Below, piece by piece: positions 1-9,351 of a stretch of 64,000 bases of DNA. Below the pieces are notes generated by a model. It worked only from the letters and a program-made list of their open reading frames with translations, was not told the DNA's origin and did no database searches. The number at the start of each line of letters is the position of its first letter. Position 1 is the first letter of the stretch. Location: NCBI GenBank assembly GCA_020848435.1, contig JADLAC010000019.1, forward strand, positions 99,978 through 163,977, written 5' to 3'. This DNA comes from Burkholderiales bacterium. Its GTDB lineage: Bacteria > Pseudomonadota > Gammaproteobacteria > Burkholderiales > WYBJ01. Position numbers and translations under genes: made by a program.

Positions 1-50
1 TGTTGGCATGCCCTTCGTAAGCTCCCTTCGGGGGCCGATGGATCGGCGGG

Positions 51-833
51 TCAGTAGTGGCGCGCGTGCTCGCGCGCGATGCCGAAGCGCTGCGGCGCCT
101 CGGCCGGCGCGGGCAGATTGCTGCGCGAGCCGTCGGCAACGGAAACACGCTTCTGGAAAGCCGCTGCCGGCTTGAAGAACATGTGCGCGAACTTCGACCA
201 TGGCACCGAGCCGAACAGCACCGTGGTGGCGAGAATGTAGAGCGCGAACGCGACCATCGCGCCGGACATGTCACGCACCTCCATGAACGCCCAGAGCAGC
301 CCCAGCGTGACGCTCGCAAGCAACGACAGGATGAAAAGATCCGCGCGCATCACGCGCAAGGGCGAATTACCCTCGGCGGCGACATCCACCCGGATGAAGA
401 ACCAGAACCAGTAGCCGCCGATACACACCATCAAGCCGCCGAGCCACCACAGCAGGGGCACGATGGGCGGCGTCGGGGTCGCGGGGCTCGCATAGACGCA
501 GACCATGATCGCGGTCGTGACGACGTAAATGACAAACCCGTACATGGTTAGCAGGTGCGCGACCCGGCGGCGCTGGCTGCAAAACTCGCCCGATGTCAGG
601 ACATCCACCACGGCGGTCTTGACCGCGATCGACACCAGCTCGCCGCCGCCGACCGCGGTGCCCCTGCCTTTCGACCTGCGCCAATTGTCGAAGAAATACT
701 TGGCGCTGCCCTTGTGCAGGATGTCGAAGAGCGTCCCCGCCGCGACCAGCGCGATCATGATGACGACATAGGTCTGCATGGCAGCCGGCGCGATGGCCGC
801 CGAGATCTCGGCGAACGGATTGCTGGTGAACAT
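51..833 (-). CDS. Multi-TM membrane protein, possibly cytochrome-b/nitrate reductase gamma (QmoC/DsrM)-like
   Basis: 260-aa ORF with several hydrophobic segments (LLTMYGFVIYVVTTAIMVCVYA, IVPLLWWLGGLMVCIGGYWFWFFI); family assignment by general resemblance only. Confidence 0.55.
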   Translation of the reverse strand: MFTSNPFAEISAAIAPAAMQTYVVIMIALVAAGTLFDILHKGSAKYFFDNWRRSKGRGTAVGGGELVSIAVKTAVVDVLTSGEFCSQRRRVAHLLTMYGFVIYVVTTAIMVCVYASPATPTPPIVPLLWWLGGLMVCIGGYWFWFFIRVDVAAEGNSPLRVMRADLFILSLLASVTLGLLWAFMEVRDMSGAMVAFALYILATTVLFGSVPWSKFAHMFFKPAAAFQKRVSVADGSRSNLPAPAEAPQRFGIAREHARHY

Positions 834-877
834 CAGTGCCCCCCCGATTCAGGTCGGCAGATTCTAGACAAGGCGGG

Positions 878-911
878 ATGGCCGCACGAGAAAAAAACGT
901 TATGCGGCCAT
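878..911. repeat. Perfect 9-bp inverted repeat ATGGCCGCA-N16-TGCGGCCAT upstream of the 51..833 gene
   Basis: Read directly: arms 878-886 and 903-911. Confidence 0.7.
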
Positions 912-1072
912 AGAGAATACTAAGAGACGGACAGCGCGTGCAGGCCGCAGCCGTGAACACTCCCGTGTCGATCGAGCGCATGGCTGCATCATCTACCGCG
1001 TTGCGCTGACGGCGGCCCGACCTGATGAGGTATCCGCGTCGATGCCGACCGCTGTAGGCGCACGGCGGTGGG

Positions 1073-1915
1073 CTACCCCCTGCGCGGCGACCAGCCGTAG
1101 GCCTTGGCGCAGGCGCCGCCCATCAGCATCGCGCGTTCGCTCGCGCTCAGCCGATCGGTCTGCAGAAACGGCTCGACCGCCTGCTGGTAGTTGACGACGG
1201 CGAAAGCGCGAGTCCAATCGGTGCCCCACAGGCAGCGTTCGAATCCCCAGGCCTCGAACACGCGGGCGAGGGGATCCCAGATGTCCGCATAGGGATACGG
1301 TTGGCGCGATAAGGTGCAAGCGCCGCTCACCTTGATCACCGCGTTCGGCCGCTTGGCGAGCGCGAGCACCTTGGGCAGCTCGGCCCAAGGCTCGGCGGGC
1401 GCGGGCGGCGTGCGCGGCTGTACCAGGCAGAGATGATCGAGGATGAAGCGCGCGTCGGAGTAGCGCTCGATCAGCGCCGTACCCGCCTCCAGGTTGCCCC
1501 AACACAGCATGTTGACCGGCAAGTCATGCGCCGCGGCGGCGCGCAGAATGCGCCCCAGGCCGGCGTCGCCCGGGTCGCGCCCGGCTTCCTTGGTCAGCAT
1601 GATGCGGATGCCGACCGCGCCGGGTGTTTTCTTCCAATCGGCGATGACCTCGGCGACCGCGGGATCGTCCGGGTCGACCGGCTTGACGATCGCGAAGCGA
1701 TCGGGATGCGCGCGCTGCACTTCGACCGCGTAGCTCGCGTCGTATTGGTACATGGAGAAGGGAGAGATCATGATCGCGCCGTCGACGCCGACCGCGTCCA
1801 TGGCCGCGACCATTTCGTCGCCCGTGACGTGCGCGGGCCAATTCGGCACGTTGTGCCAGGGCCTTTTCGGGGTGTTCGCCTCGTAGGCATGAACTTGTGA
1901 ATCGATGATGGCCAT
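1073..1915 (-). CDS. Amidohydrolase family (metal-dependent TIM-barrel hydrolase, amidohydrolase-2 type)
   Basis: MAIIDSQVHAYE start, VGIRIM, FILDHL and LWGTDWTRA motifs; start set at the internal ATG at 1915. Confidence 0.8.
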   Translation of the reverse strand: MAIIDSQVHAYEANTPKRPWHNVPNWPAHVTGDEMVAAMDAVGVDGAIMISPFSMYQYDASYAVEVQRAHPDRFAIVKPVDPDDPAVAEVIADWKKTPGAVGIRIMLTKEAGRDPGDAGLGRILRAAAAHDLPVNMLCWGNLEAGTALIERYSDARFILDHLCLVQPRTPPAPAEPWAELPKVLALAKRPNAVIKVSGACTLSRQPYPYADIWDPLARVFEAWGFERCLWGTDWTRAFAVVNYQQAVEPFLQTDRLSASERAMLMGGACAKAYGWSPRRG

Positions 1916-2208
1916 GGCGCTCTCCTCTGGGTCAGGCGGTGTTCGGCTATTGCAACAGGTCGCGGCCGCCGCGTCCAGGACTGCGCGCGGCGCGCGGCCG
2001 ACGATCATCGCGGACTCCGCGCACGCGCTTCGCGTCGGGTGCGGCGATGAAAGCCGCATTGGCGCCCGTCGAGGGCGCGCTGCCGACCGACGCGCACGCG
2101 CTGCGCCGGGGCAGGATAGCTCACGGCCCGAGTCGCTGCTCGCGAGGCGTGCTAGACTCGTTGCATTCGCTCGATCGTCCGATCCGCCGCCTTGCGGAAT
2201 CAAACGCA

Positions 2209-3588
2209 ATGACCCTTGCCGGCGAGCTGGCAAGCCGAATCGCCGCCACGTCCTTCGAGCAGCTCACACCTCTGGCATTGCGCTACGCCAAGATGGGGCT
2301 GATGGACACGCTCGCCGTGGGCATCGCGGGTTCCTCCGACGCGGCCACAGTCATCGCGGGGCGTGTCATCGACAAGCCCGCGGGAGGCTCTTTGCTGTGG
2401 GGCACGGGTGCGCGCGCGAGCGCGTTGGATGCGGCCTTCGTCAACGGCATCGCCGCCAACGTGCTCGATTTCGACGATTGCACCGACAATCTCGGGGGTC
2501 ACCCGTCCGCGCCGATCTTGCCCGCGCTCATAGCCCTGGCTGAAGAACGCGATGCGAGCGGCAAGGACCTTCTCGCCGCCTACGTGGCTGGGTTCGAGAC
2601 CGAAACCTGCCTCGGCCGCGGCGTCAACTACCACCATTACGAAAAGGGCTGGCACCCGACCGCGACGCTGGGCGTCTTCGGCGCCGGCGCGGCCTGCGCG
2701 CGGTTGATGGCGCTCGATGCCAAGCGCATCGCCCACGTGCTCGCCTTGTGTGCGTCCATGGCTGCCGGGCTGAAATCGAACTTGGGCTCGATGGCAAAGC
2801 CCCTGCACGTAGGCCATTGCTCGCGCAGCGGTCTGCTGGCGGCACGGCTCGCGGCGGAAGGCTTCACCGGAAACGTCGACGCGCTGGAGCGCCACCAAGG
2901 CTTCCTCGAGGTCTTCAACGGGGCGGGCAACTACCGCATCGATCGCATCCTCGAAAAATGGGGCGCGCCGTGGGAGATCGAGATGCCCGGCATCGCGATC
3001 AAGCAGCATCCGTGCTGTCTCAGCACGCAGGCCGCGGTCGATGCCATGCTCGGCATCGTGCGCGCCGCTGCGCTGCGGCCATGCGAGGTCGCTCGAATCG
3101 AGGCGCGTATTTCGGCGCGGCGGCTCGAGCACACCGACCGCCCCGAACCGCGCAGCGCGCTCGATGCGAAGCTGAGCGCGCAATACGTCCTCGCGCGCGC
3201 GCTGCTCGATGGCTGCGTCGATCTCGGCCACTTCGAAGGCGAGCGCTTTCGCGATCCGGCCGTGCAGGCGACGATGGCGCTGGTGCGAATGCAAGCCCTC
3301 GACGATGCGACGCTGGCACGGGCGGGTGACTTCTATGCCGAAGTGGCTGTCACGCTGAAGGACGGACGCAAGCTCGCGCAGAGCATTGCGCGGCCGACCG
3401 GCCATGTCCCCGGTGTGCCGCTCGATACCGCGCTCATGCGTGCCAAGGTGGAGCGCTGTATCGGCGGACATTTGAATGCACGCGAGCGGGCCGATTTCTT
3501 CGCGGTCATCGAGTGCTGCGAGCTGCTGCCGAGCGTGCGCGCGCTGACGGCGAGCCTTGCTGGCGCGCGTCTCGAAACGCAGCCATGA
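2209..3588 (+). CDS. MmgE/PrpD family protein
   Basis: NVLDFDDCTDNLGGHPSAPILPALIAL and IKQHPCCLSTQAAVDA motifs; start at ATG MTLAGELASRI. Confidence 0.85.
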   Translation: MTLAGELASRIAATSFEQLTPLALRYAKMGLMDTLAVGIAGSSDAATVIAGRVIDKPAGGSLLWGTGARASALDAAFVNGIAANVLDFDDCTDNLGGHPSAPILPALIALAEERDASGKDLLAAYVAGFETETCLGRGVNYHHYEKGWHPTATLGVFGAGAACARLMALDAKRIAHVLALCASMAAGLKSNLGSMAKPLHVGHCSRSGLLAARLAAEGFTGNVDALERHQGFLEVFNGAGNYRIDRILEKWGAPWEIEMPGIAIKQHPCCLSTQAAVDAMLGIVRAAALRPCEVARIEARISARRLEHTDRPEPRSALDAKLSAQYVLARALLDGCVDLGHFEGERFRDPAVQATMALVRMQALDDATLARAGDFYAEVAVTLKDGRKLAQSIARPTGHVPGVPLDTALMRAKVERCIGGHLNARERADFFAVIECCELLPSVRALTASLAGARLETQP

Positions 3589-3660
3589 AGCTCGCGCAGC
3601 ACGACAAGAGCCGCGCACGCGTCGGCGAAGCTATTCCCATCGATTCGACAGGAGAAGCGC

Positions 3661-5019
3661 ATGAGCCGACCCGCGTATCTCGATACCGCGGCTGAATTCA
3701 TCGTCCGCACGAAGCTCGCGGATTTGAGCGCGGAGGCGCTGGAACGGGGCCGCTGGATCGTCGCGGATTGCATACCTGTCATCGCTGCAGGCATGCAAAC
3801 CGCGGAGATGAAGGCGTTCGTCGCCTCCCATCTCGCAGTTGCGGCGCCGGGCGATGTCTGGGTCATCGGCAGCGGGCGGCGCGCCGCGGCGCTCGATGCC
3901 GGCCTGCTCAACGGCACCGCCGGCACCTGGCTCGAGCTCGACGAAGGCAATCTCTTCGCCAAAGGCCATCCCGGCATCCAGGTGGTCCCGGCCGCGCTCG
4001 CGGTCGCGCAGGAGCGCGGATCCTCCGGTGCCGAGCTGTTGCTCGCGAGCACGCTCGGCTACGAGATCTGCGCGCGTATCAGCCGTGCGTCCAGCATCCG
4101 GCTCACGATCCATCCCCATGGCACCTATGGCGTGATCGGCGCCGCGGTGGCGGTCGGCAAGCTGAAAGGCTTCGATGCAGCGCGGATGCGCGAGCTGATC
4201 AATGTCGCTGCTACCATGGGCATGGCGACGAGCCGCAACACGCTGCTCGAAGGCTCGACCGTTCGCAACATTTACACGGGCCACTCGGCCTACATGGGGC
4301 AGATTGCCGCGCGCCTGGTCGAATGCGGATTCACCGGCGAGCCGGACGGCGTCGGCTTCGTCTACGGCAAGGTGCTTTCGGACACCTTCGACGCCGACCG
4401 TGTGGTCGCCGGACTGGGCAGCGAATGGCTGGTGGCCAAGAACTATTTCAAGCTGCATTGCACGGGCCGCTATGTGCATTCGGCGATCGACGCCCTCGAA
4501 GATGCGCTGGCGCGCGCGCCCGGCGGCTGCGTCGATGCGGGCGCGATCGAGCGCATCGACGTAGCGGCCTACAGCCTCGCGGCCATGCTCGCCGGCAAGC
4601 AGATCACGACCAGCTTCGGCGCCCGCTTCTCGATTCCGTTCGCGCTCGCGACCATTCTGCACCATGGCCGCTCGGGAACCGCCGAATTCGAGCAAGCTGC
4701 CGTCGACGATCCGGCCGTGCAGGCGCTGGTCGCGAAGGTATTCGTGCGCCACGAGGCGGCCTACGACGCCGCCTTTCCCGAGCGCCAATTGTGCGACGTG
4801 CACATCCGCATGAAGGATGGCACGACCTATACGGGACGCTGCGAGGTTACCAAGGGCGAGCCGGCCAATCCGCACAGCCCGGCCGATCTGGAAGGAAAAT
4901 TCATGCGCCTCGGCGCCCCGGTTTGGGGCGAGGCGCGCGCTCGCGAGCTCCATGCCGCTTGCATGCGGCTGGAGTCGATAGCGGATTTTGGCGCGTTTGC
5001 GCAGGAGCTGTCGCTGTAA
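3661..5019 (+). CDS. MmgE/PrpD family protein (second, divergent copy)
   Basis: LNGTAGTWLELDEGNLFAKGHPGIQVVPAALAVA, FKLHCTGRYVHSAIDAL; same family as the upstream gene. Confidence 0.85.
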   Translation: MSRPAYLDTAAEFIVRTKLADLSAEALERGRWIVADCIPVIAAGMQTAEMKAFVASHLAVAAPGDVWVIGSGRRAAALDAGLLNGTAGTWLELDEGNLFAKGHPGIQVVPAALAVAQERGSSGAELLLASTLGYEICARISRASSIRLTIHPHGTYGVIGAAVAVGKLKGFDAARMRELINVAATMGMATSRNTLLEGSTVRNIYTGHSAYMGQIAARLVECGFTGEPDGVGFVYGKVLSDTFDADRVVAGLGSEWLVAKNYFKLHCTGRYVHSAIDALEDALARAPGGCVDAGAIERIDVAAYSLAAMLAGKQITTSFGARFSIPFALATILHHGRSGTAEFEQAAVDDPAVQALVAKVFVRHEAAYDAAFPERQLCDVHIRMKDGTTYTGRCEVTKGEPANPHSPADLEGKFMRLGAPVWGEARARELHAACMRLESIADFGAFAQELSL

Positions 5020-5124
5020 GCCCGCGTCGCGCGCGCTTTTCAGCGCGGCCGGTTTCGTTGCCGCGGCAGAGTCGAGGCGCAACGCCGCGCCAGGATCATC
5101 CCGAGGCGATGGCAACCCACGCCG

Positions 5125-6117
5125 TCACTCGGCCTTGATACCGGCTTCCTTGATGAGCCTGGTCCACATCGCGAGCTCGGTCTTGATGCGCGCGCCGAAC
5201 GCGGCCGGCGTGATGTCGGCCAGGTCCAGCCCCTCGCGCGTGAGCAGCGGCGCGACCTCGGGCAGCGCCTGCACTTTCGCGAGCGCCTGATGCACGCGCG
5301 TGACGATTGGCGCCGGCGTGCCCGCCGCCGAGAGCACGCCGATCCAGGCCTGGACGTCGTAGCCGGGGATGCCGGCCTCCTGCATGGTCGGCACGGCGGG
5401 TGCCTCGGGGGCACGCTTCGGTCCGGTCACCGCGAGCGGCTTGAGAGCCCCGGTGCGCATGTGCTCGCGCACCGAGCCGATGCCCGCAAAGTACATTTTT
5501 GTTTCGGCGGCGAGCACCGAAATGACCGCTGGGCCGCCGCCCTTGTACGGGACGTGGGCCAGCTCGACGCCGGTCGAGCGCTTCAACAATTCGCCGGTGA
5601 GGTGATTGGGGCTGCCGATGCCGCCCGAGGCATAGGTGTACTCGCCGGGCTTGGCGGCCTTGGCGAGCGCGATCAGCTCCTTCACCGAGCTTGCCGGCAC
5701 CGAACGCGGCACGACCAGGATGAATTGAAACGTGCCCACGAGCTGAATCGGGACCAGGTCCTTGAGCGGATCGTAACGCACGTCGGGATACAAGCCGGGA
5801 TTGATCACGAGCGCGCCGCTGAATGCCCACAGCAGGGTGTAGCCGTCGGGCTGCGAGCGCGCGACGTATTCGGTCGCGATGCCGTTGTTCGCGCCGGGAC
5901 GGTTCTCCACCAGGATCTGCTGGCCGAGCGCTTCCGCGAGCTTGGGCGCGATGATGCGCGCACTGGTGTCCGATGTGCCGCCCGGCGGGACGCCGACGAT
6001 GACCCGTATCGGCTTGGCCGGATAGGTCTGCGCAAAGCTCGGCGCTGCCATGGCTAGCGCGAGCGCAGCAAGCGGCAAGCACCTGGAGTGGGGGGATGAA
6101 CGCCATTGGGTCTGCAT
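5125..6117 (-). CDS. Tripartite tricarboxylate transporter (Bug/TctC) substrate-binding protein
   Basis: Signal peptide followed by YPAKPIRVIVGVPPGGTSD, VENRPGANNGIATEYVARSQPDGYTLL. Confidence 0.9.
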   Translation of the reverse strand: MQTQWRSSPHSRCLPLAALALAMAAPSFAQTYPAKPIRVIVGVPPGGTSDTSARIIAPKLAEALGQQILVENRPGANNGIATEYVARSQPDGYTLLWAFSGALVINPGLYPDVRYDPLKDLVPIQLVGTFQFILVVPRSVPASSVKELIALAKAAKPGEYTYASGGIGSPNHLTGELLKRSTGVELAHVPYKGGGPAVISVLAAETKMYFAGIGSVREHMRTGALKPLAVTGPKRAPEAPAVPTMQEAGIPGYDVQAWIGVLSAAGTPAPIVTRVHQALAKVQALPEVAPLLTREGLDLADITPAAFGARIKTELAMWTRLIKEAGIKAE

Positions 6118-6172
6118 GGGCAGCATCCTCTGAACGAAATCGACGCCAGGACAGGCGCGTCGAGACGTGGCT

Positions 6173-7168
6173 TTACTCGGCGCGGATACCCGCATCCTTG
6201 ATGATACCGGCCCACTGCGCGGTTTCGGTCTTGATGCGGCTCGCAAGCTCGGCCGGCGAGCTGAGCTGTAGGTTCAGGCCCTGGCGCACCATCGCGGCCT
6301 GCACATCGCCATGGCGCAGCGCCTTGTGCACTTCGGCGCGCAGGCGCTCGACGATGGCGGCAGGTGTTCCCGCGGGCAACATCAGCGCGTACCAGGCATC
6401 GGCATCGAAACCGGGATAGCCGGATTCGGCCACCGTCGGCAGATCGGGCAGCGCCTTGGAGCGCGCGGCGCCGGTGACGGCGAGGGCGCGCAGCCGCCCG
6501 GCGTTGATGTGGGCGGCCATCGAGACCACGGTCCCCGCCAGCACCTGCACCTCGGAGGCGAGCAGCGCGGCCACCGCGGGCCCCGCGCCCTTGTAGGCCA
6601 CGTGCGTCATGGCGATCCCGGTGCGCTTCTTGAGCAGCTCGGCGGCCATGTGCAGCGAGCTGCCGATGCCGGCGGATGCATAGTTGAGCGCGCCGGCTTT
6701 TTGCTTCGCGACGTCGACGAATTCTTTCAGCGACCGCGCCGGTACGCCCGGATGGACCACCAGGATGTGCTCCGCGGTATTGAGCAGCGAGACCGGCTGC
6801 AAGTCCTTCTGCACGCCGACGCTCAGCTTGTAGAGCGCGGGATTGACGGTGAGCTGCGTGCTCAAGGCGACGAGCGTGCTATGTCCGTCCGGCGTCGAGC
6901 GCGCGATGAGCTCGGTCGCGACATTGCCGCCCGCGCCGGGGCGGTTGTCGACGATGCAATTCTGCGCCAATGCTTCCGCGAGCTTGGGACAGAACAAGCG
7001 CGCCACCGCATCGACGCCGCCGCCGGGCGGAAAGCCGACAATCACTCGAATGGGACGTGTCGGATAGCTCGCATCGGCCGCGGTCGCAGTCGCGCAGGCG
7101 ATGCCGAGCGCAACCGCCGCAGCAAGGCCCGCTGTGGCTTGGCGCCACGCCTTCACCGTTTTCGTCAT
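6173..7168 (-). CDS. Tripartite tricarboxylate transporter (Bug/TctC) substrate-binding protein
   Basis: [50 protein letters not shown]; start chosen at MTKTVKAW. Confidence 0.9.
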   Translation of the reverse strand: MTKTVKAWRQATAGLAAAVALGIACATATAADASYPTRPIRVIVGFPPGGGVDAVARLFCPKLAEALAQNCIVDNRPGAGGNVATELIARSTPDGHSTLVALSTQLTVNPALYKLSVGVQKDLQPVSLLNTAEHILVVHPGVPARSLKEFVDVAKQKAGALNYASAGIGSSLHMAAELLKKRTGIAMTHVAYKGAGPAVAALLASEVQVLAGTVVSMAAHINAGRLRALAVTGAARSKALPDLPTVAESGYPGFDADAWYALMLPAGTPAAIVERLRAEVHKALRHGDVQAAMVRQGLNLQLSSPAELASRIKTETAQWAGIIKDAGIRAE

Positions 7169-7196
7169 GCCTGCCGGGTCGCGGATCGTCATTGCT

Positions 7197-8084
7197 TCAG
7201 CGTGACGATGGCGCCGTCATGGTCTGGAGACGCTGCGCCACGAGTCGCAGCAACGACAGGCCGATGTCCGGGCTCGATCGCACGAGTTGCAAGAACTGCG
7301 CGCGGTTGACCGCCATCAGCTCGCACTGCGTTTCCGCTACAGCGCGCGCCGAACGCGCGGCACTGTCGATGAGCGCCATCTCGCCGAAGACGCTGCCGAC
7401 CCCGACGTGCTGCAAGGTACGATCCTGGCTCAGGATCGTCACCCGCCCGCGCAGCGGAAAATACATGAACACGCCCGGGTCGCCGGCGCCGAGGATGGTC
7501 TGAGTCGCGCCATATCGCAGCGGTGCGGGATGATCGAGCAGGCCGGCGATCTTCTTCAGCGTCGCGTCGTCGAACACGCGGCGCTCTTCGCGTTGCGGCG
7601 CCTGCGGGATCGCGTTCTTGATCGTCAGGCGAGCGAGCGTGAGCCGAAAGCGGTTGACCATGACGCTCATCAGCATGAGCACGAAATCCGGATTGCCCTG
7701 GATGGCCTTCTTGAACTGGCCGCCGTCGAGCGCGATCATGCGGCAATCGGACTTGGCGCTCGCGGTGGCGCTGCGCCGCGCGTTCGTGAGGGTCATCATT
7801 TCGCCGAAGATTTCGCCCGCGTTGACGGTGTCGATGGACTTGCCTTCGAGCGTGAGCGCGATCGAGCCTTCGAGCAGCAGGTACATGCGATCGTCGCCGG
7901 AGAAAAGCCCGCGCTGCTCGCGCTCACGGAACACGATCGCGCCGGCCGGGACGCTTTGCGCGACGCCCCAAGCGCCGAAGAACGCCTGTGCAGCGCTCGC
8001 ATCGTAGGTCACGGCAGGGGCGGCGCCATCGCGCTTGGGCGCCGGTTCGGGTTGGGTGAAGTCGAGCGATTCCATATCGGTCAT
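7197..8084 (-). CDS. Protein with two tandem cyclic-nucleotide-binding (Crp-type) domains, no obvious HTH
   Basis: Two cNMP-type segments (YLLLEGSIALTLEGKSIDTVNAGEIFGEMMTLTNARRSATASAKSDCRMIALD and FPLRGRVTILSQDRTLQHVGVGSVFGEMALIDSAARSARAVAETQCELMAV). Confidence 0.75.
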   Translation of the reverse strand: MTDMESLDFTQPEPAPKRDGAAPAVTYDASAAQAFFGAWGVAQSVPAGAIVFREREQRGLFSGDDRMYLLLEGSIALTLEGKSIDTVNAGEIFGEMMTLTNARRSATASAKSDCRMIALDGGQFKKAIQGNPDFVLMLMSVMVNRFRLTLARLTIKNAIPQAPQREERRVFDDATLKKIAGLLDHPAPLRYGATQTILGAGDPGVFMYFPLRGRVTILSQDRTLQHVGVGSVFGEMALIDSAARSARAVAETQCELMAVNRAQFLQLVRSSPDIGLSLLRLVAQRLQTMTAPSSR

Positions 8085-8407
8085 GCGAGCGTAACGTCTG
8101 CTGTCGAGGAAACGCGCGAACGCCGTTTGCATCCCGCCGTTCGCAGCCATGATCGGCAAAGCCATAAACCCTGCCAGCATGCATCATCGCAATGGGCAAT
8201 GCAATCGAAGCGCGCGCAGCAGTGGGCAGCATCCCCGTTCGCGAGGCGAGCTCGTGTCCGGCAAGCTGCGGGCAGCGCATAGGCGGCCGGTGACGGGTGC
8301 AGATGCAGAGCGGTACCCGTTTGGTGCGCGAATTTGCTCACTGCGGCGTTGTGGCTTCGTCCCCGACTCGTTATGCTGGCGCGACGATCAACGTTGGAAG
8401 GGCTTGG

Positions 8408-9262
8408 ATGATGCGAATCACCGTGGCATTGCTGGTTTTCTTCCTGTCCTCGGCTCTGAGCGCGCAGGATGCCAGTCCCACCTTGAAACGGATCCGGGAC
8501 AGCAAGACCGTCACGATCGGCTACCGCACCGACGCATTGCCTTTCTCGTACGCCGATGCGGCGAAACAGCCGGCGGGCTACAGCGTCGAGCTGTGCAAGC
8601 GCGTCGTGGCGAGCATCGGGCGCCAGATCAAGCTCCAGCCGCTGCCCATAAAGTGGGTTGCGACGACGTCACAGAATCGTTTGGAGCTGGTGCGCAAGCG
8701 CCAGATCGACATGGAATGCGGCTCGACCACCGCGACGCTGTCGCGCATGGAGACGGTCGACTTTTCGAGCCCCATATTCATCGACACGACCGGTTTGTTG
8801 GTGCGCCGGGCGAGCGGCGCATCGACCTTTGCGGCGCTGGCGGGAAAGAAGATCGCGGTGATCGGTGGGACCACCAACCACAAGGCGCTCGACTCGGCGC
8901 TGAAGCGCCAGGGCGTGAAAGCGACGCTCGTGACCATGAAGAATCGGGAGGAAGCCGTCGCCGCCCTCGAGAGCGGTACGGTAGACGCTTTCGCGGGCGA
9001 CAAGATCCTGCTGCACGGCCTGTCCCGAAAGGTGAAAGATCCCGGCCAATACGGGATCCTCGATGAAGACCTCGGTTTCGAGCCGTATGCCATCACCCTG
9101 GCGCACGGCGACGCCGGCATGCGGCTCGCGGTGAACCGTGCGCTGTCCGAGATCTACGACAGCGCAGCGATTGCCGAGATCTTTGGCGGCGCATTCGGCT
9201 CCGATATGAAGCCAAGCCCGGCCTTGCTCATCATGTACGGCATCTCGACCTACCCCGAATAG
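8408..9262 (+). CDS. Amino-acid-type ABC transporter substrate-binding protein (SBP_bac_3)
   Basis: Signal peptide; LKRIRDSKTVTIGYRTDALPFSYAD, YSVELCKRV, MECGSTTATLSRMETVDFSSPIF. Confidence 0.85.
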   Translation: MMRITVALLVFFLSSALSAQDASPTLKRIRDSKTVTIGYRTDALPFSYADAAKQPAGYSVELCKRVVASIGRQIKLQPLPIKWVATTSQNRLELVRKRQIDMECGSTTATLSRMETVDFSSPIFIDTTGLLVRRASGASTFAALAGKKIAVIGGTTNHKALDSALKRQGVKATLVTMKNREEAVAALESGTVDAFAGDKILLHGLSRKVKDPGQYGILDEDLGFEPYAITLAHGDAGMRLAVNRALSEIYDSAAIAEIFGGAFGSDMKPSPALLIMYGISTYPE

Positions 9263-9310
9263 CGCCGGCGCCGGTACACCGGAGGAGCGTTGACGCCGAA
9301 CGGACGCTGG

Positions 9311-9329
9311 TGCAACGTGCAAGACCCCG
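9311..9329. repeat. Left copy of a 19-bp exact inverted repeat (partner at 11667..11685)
   Basis: tgcaacgtgcaagaccccg here; its reverse complement cggggtcttgcacgttgca at 11667..11685. Confidence 0.8.
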
Positions 9330-9351
9330 GACGACGAGGAGGCAGCCCAAT

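Noticed and set aside
2200-3618. 472-aa minus-strand ORF opposite the first MmgE/PrpD gene
   Set aside because: Composition biased shadow ORF; the + strand frame has clear family motifs
3631-5138. 494-aa minus-strand and 456-aa + strand alternative frames over the second MmgE/PrpD gene
   Set aside because: Arg/Ala/His-rich, no domain motifs; GC-driven open frames
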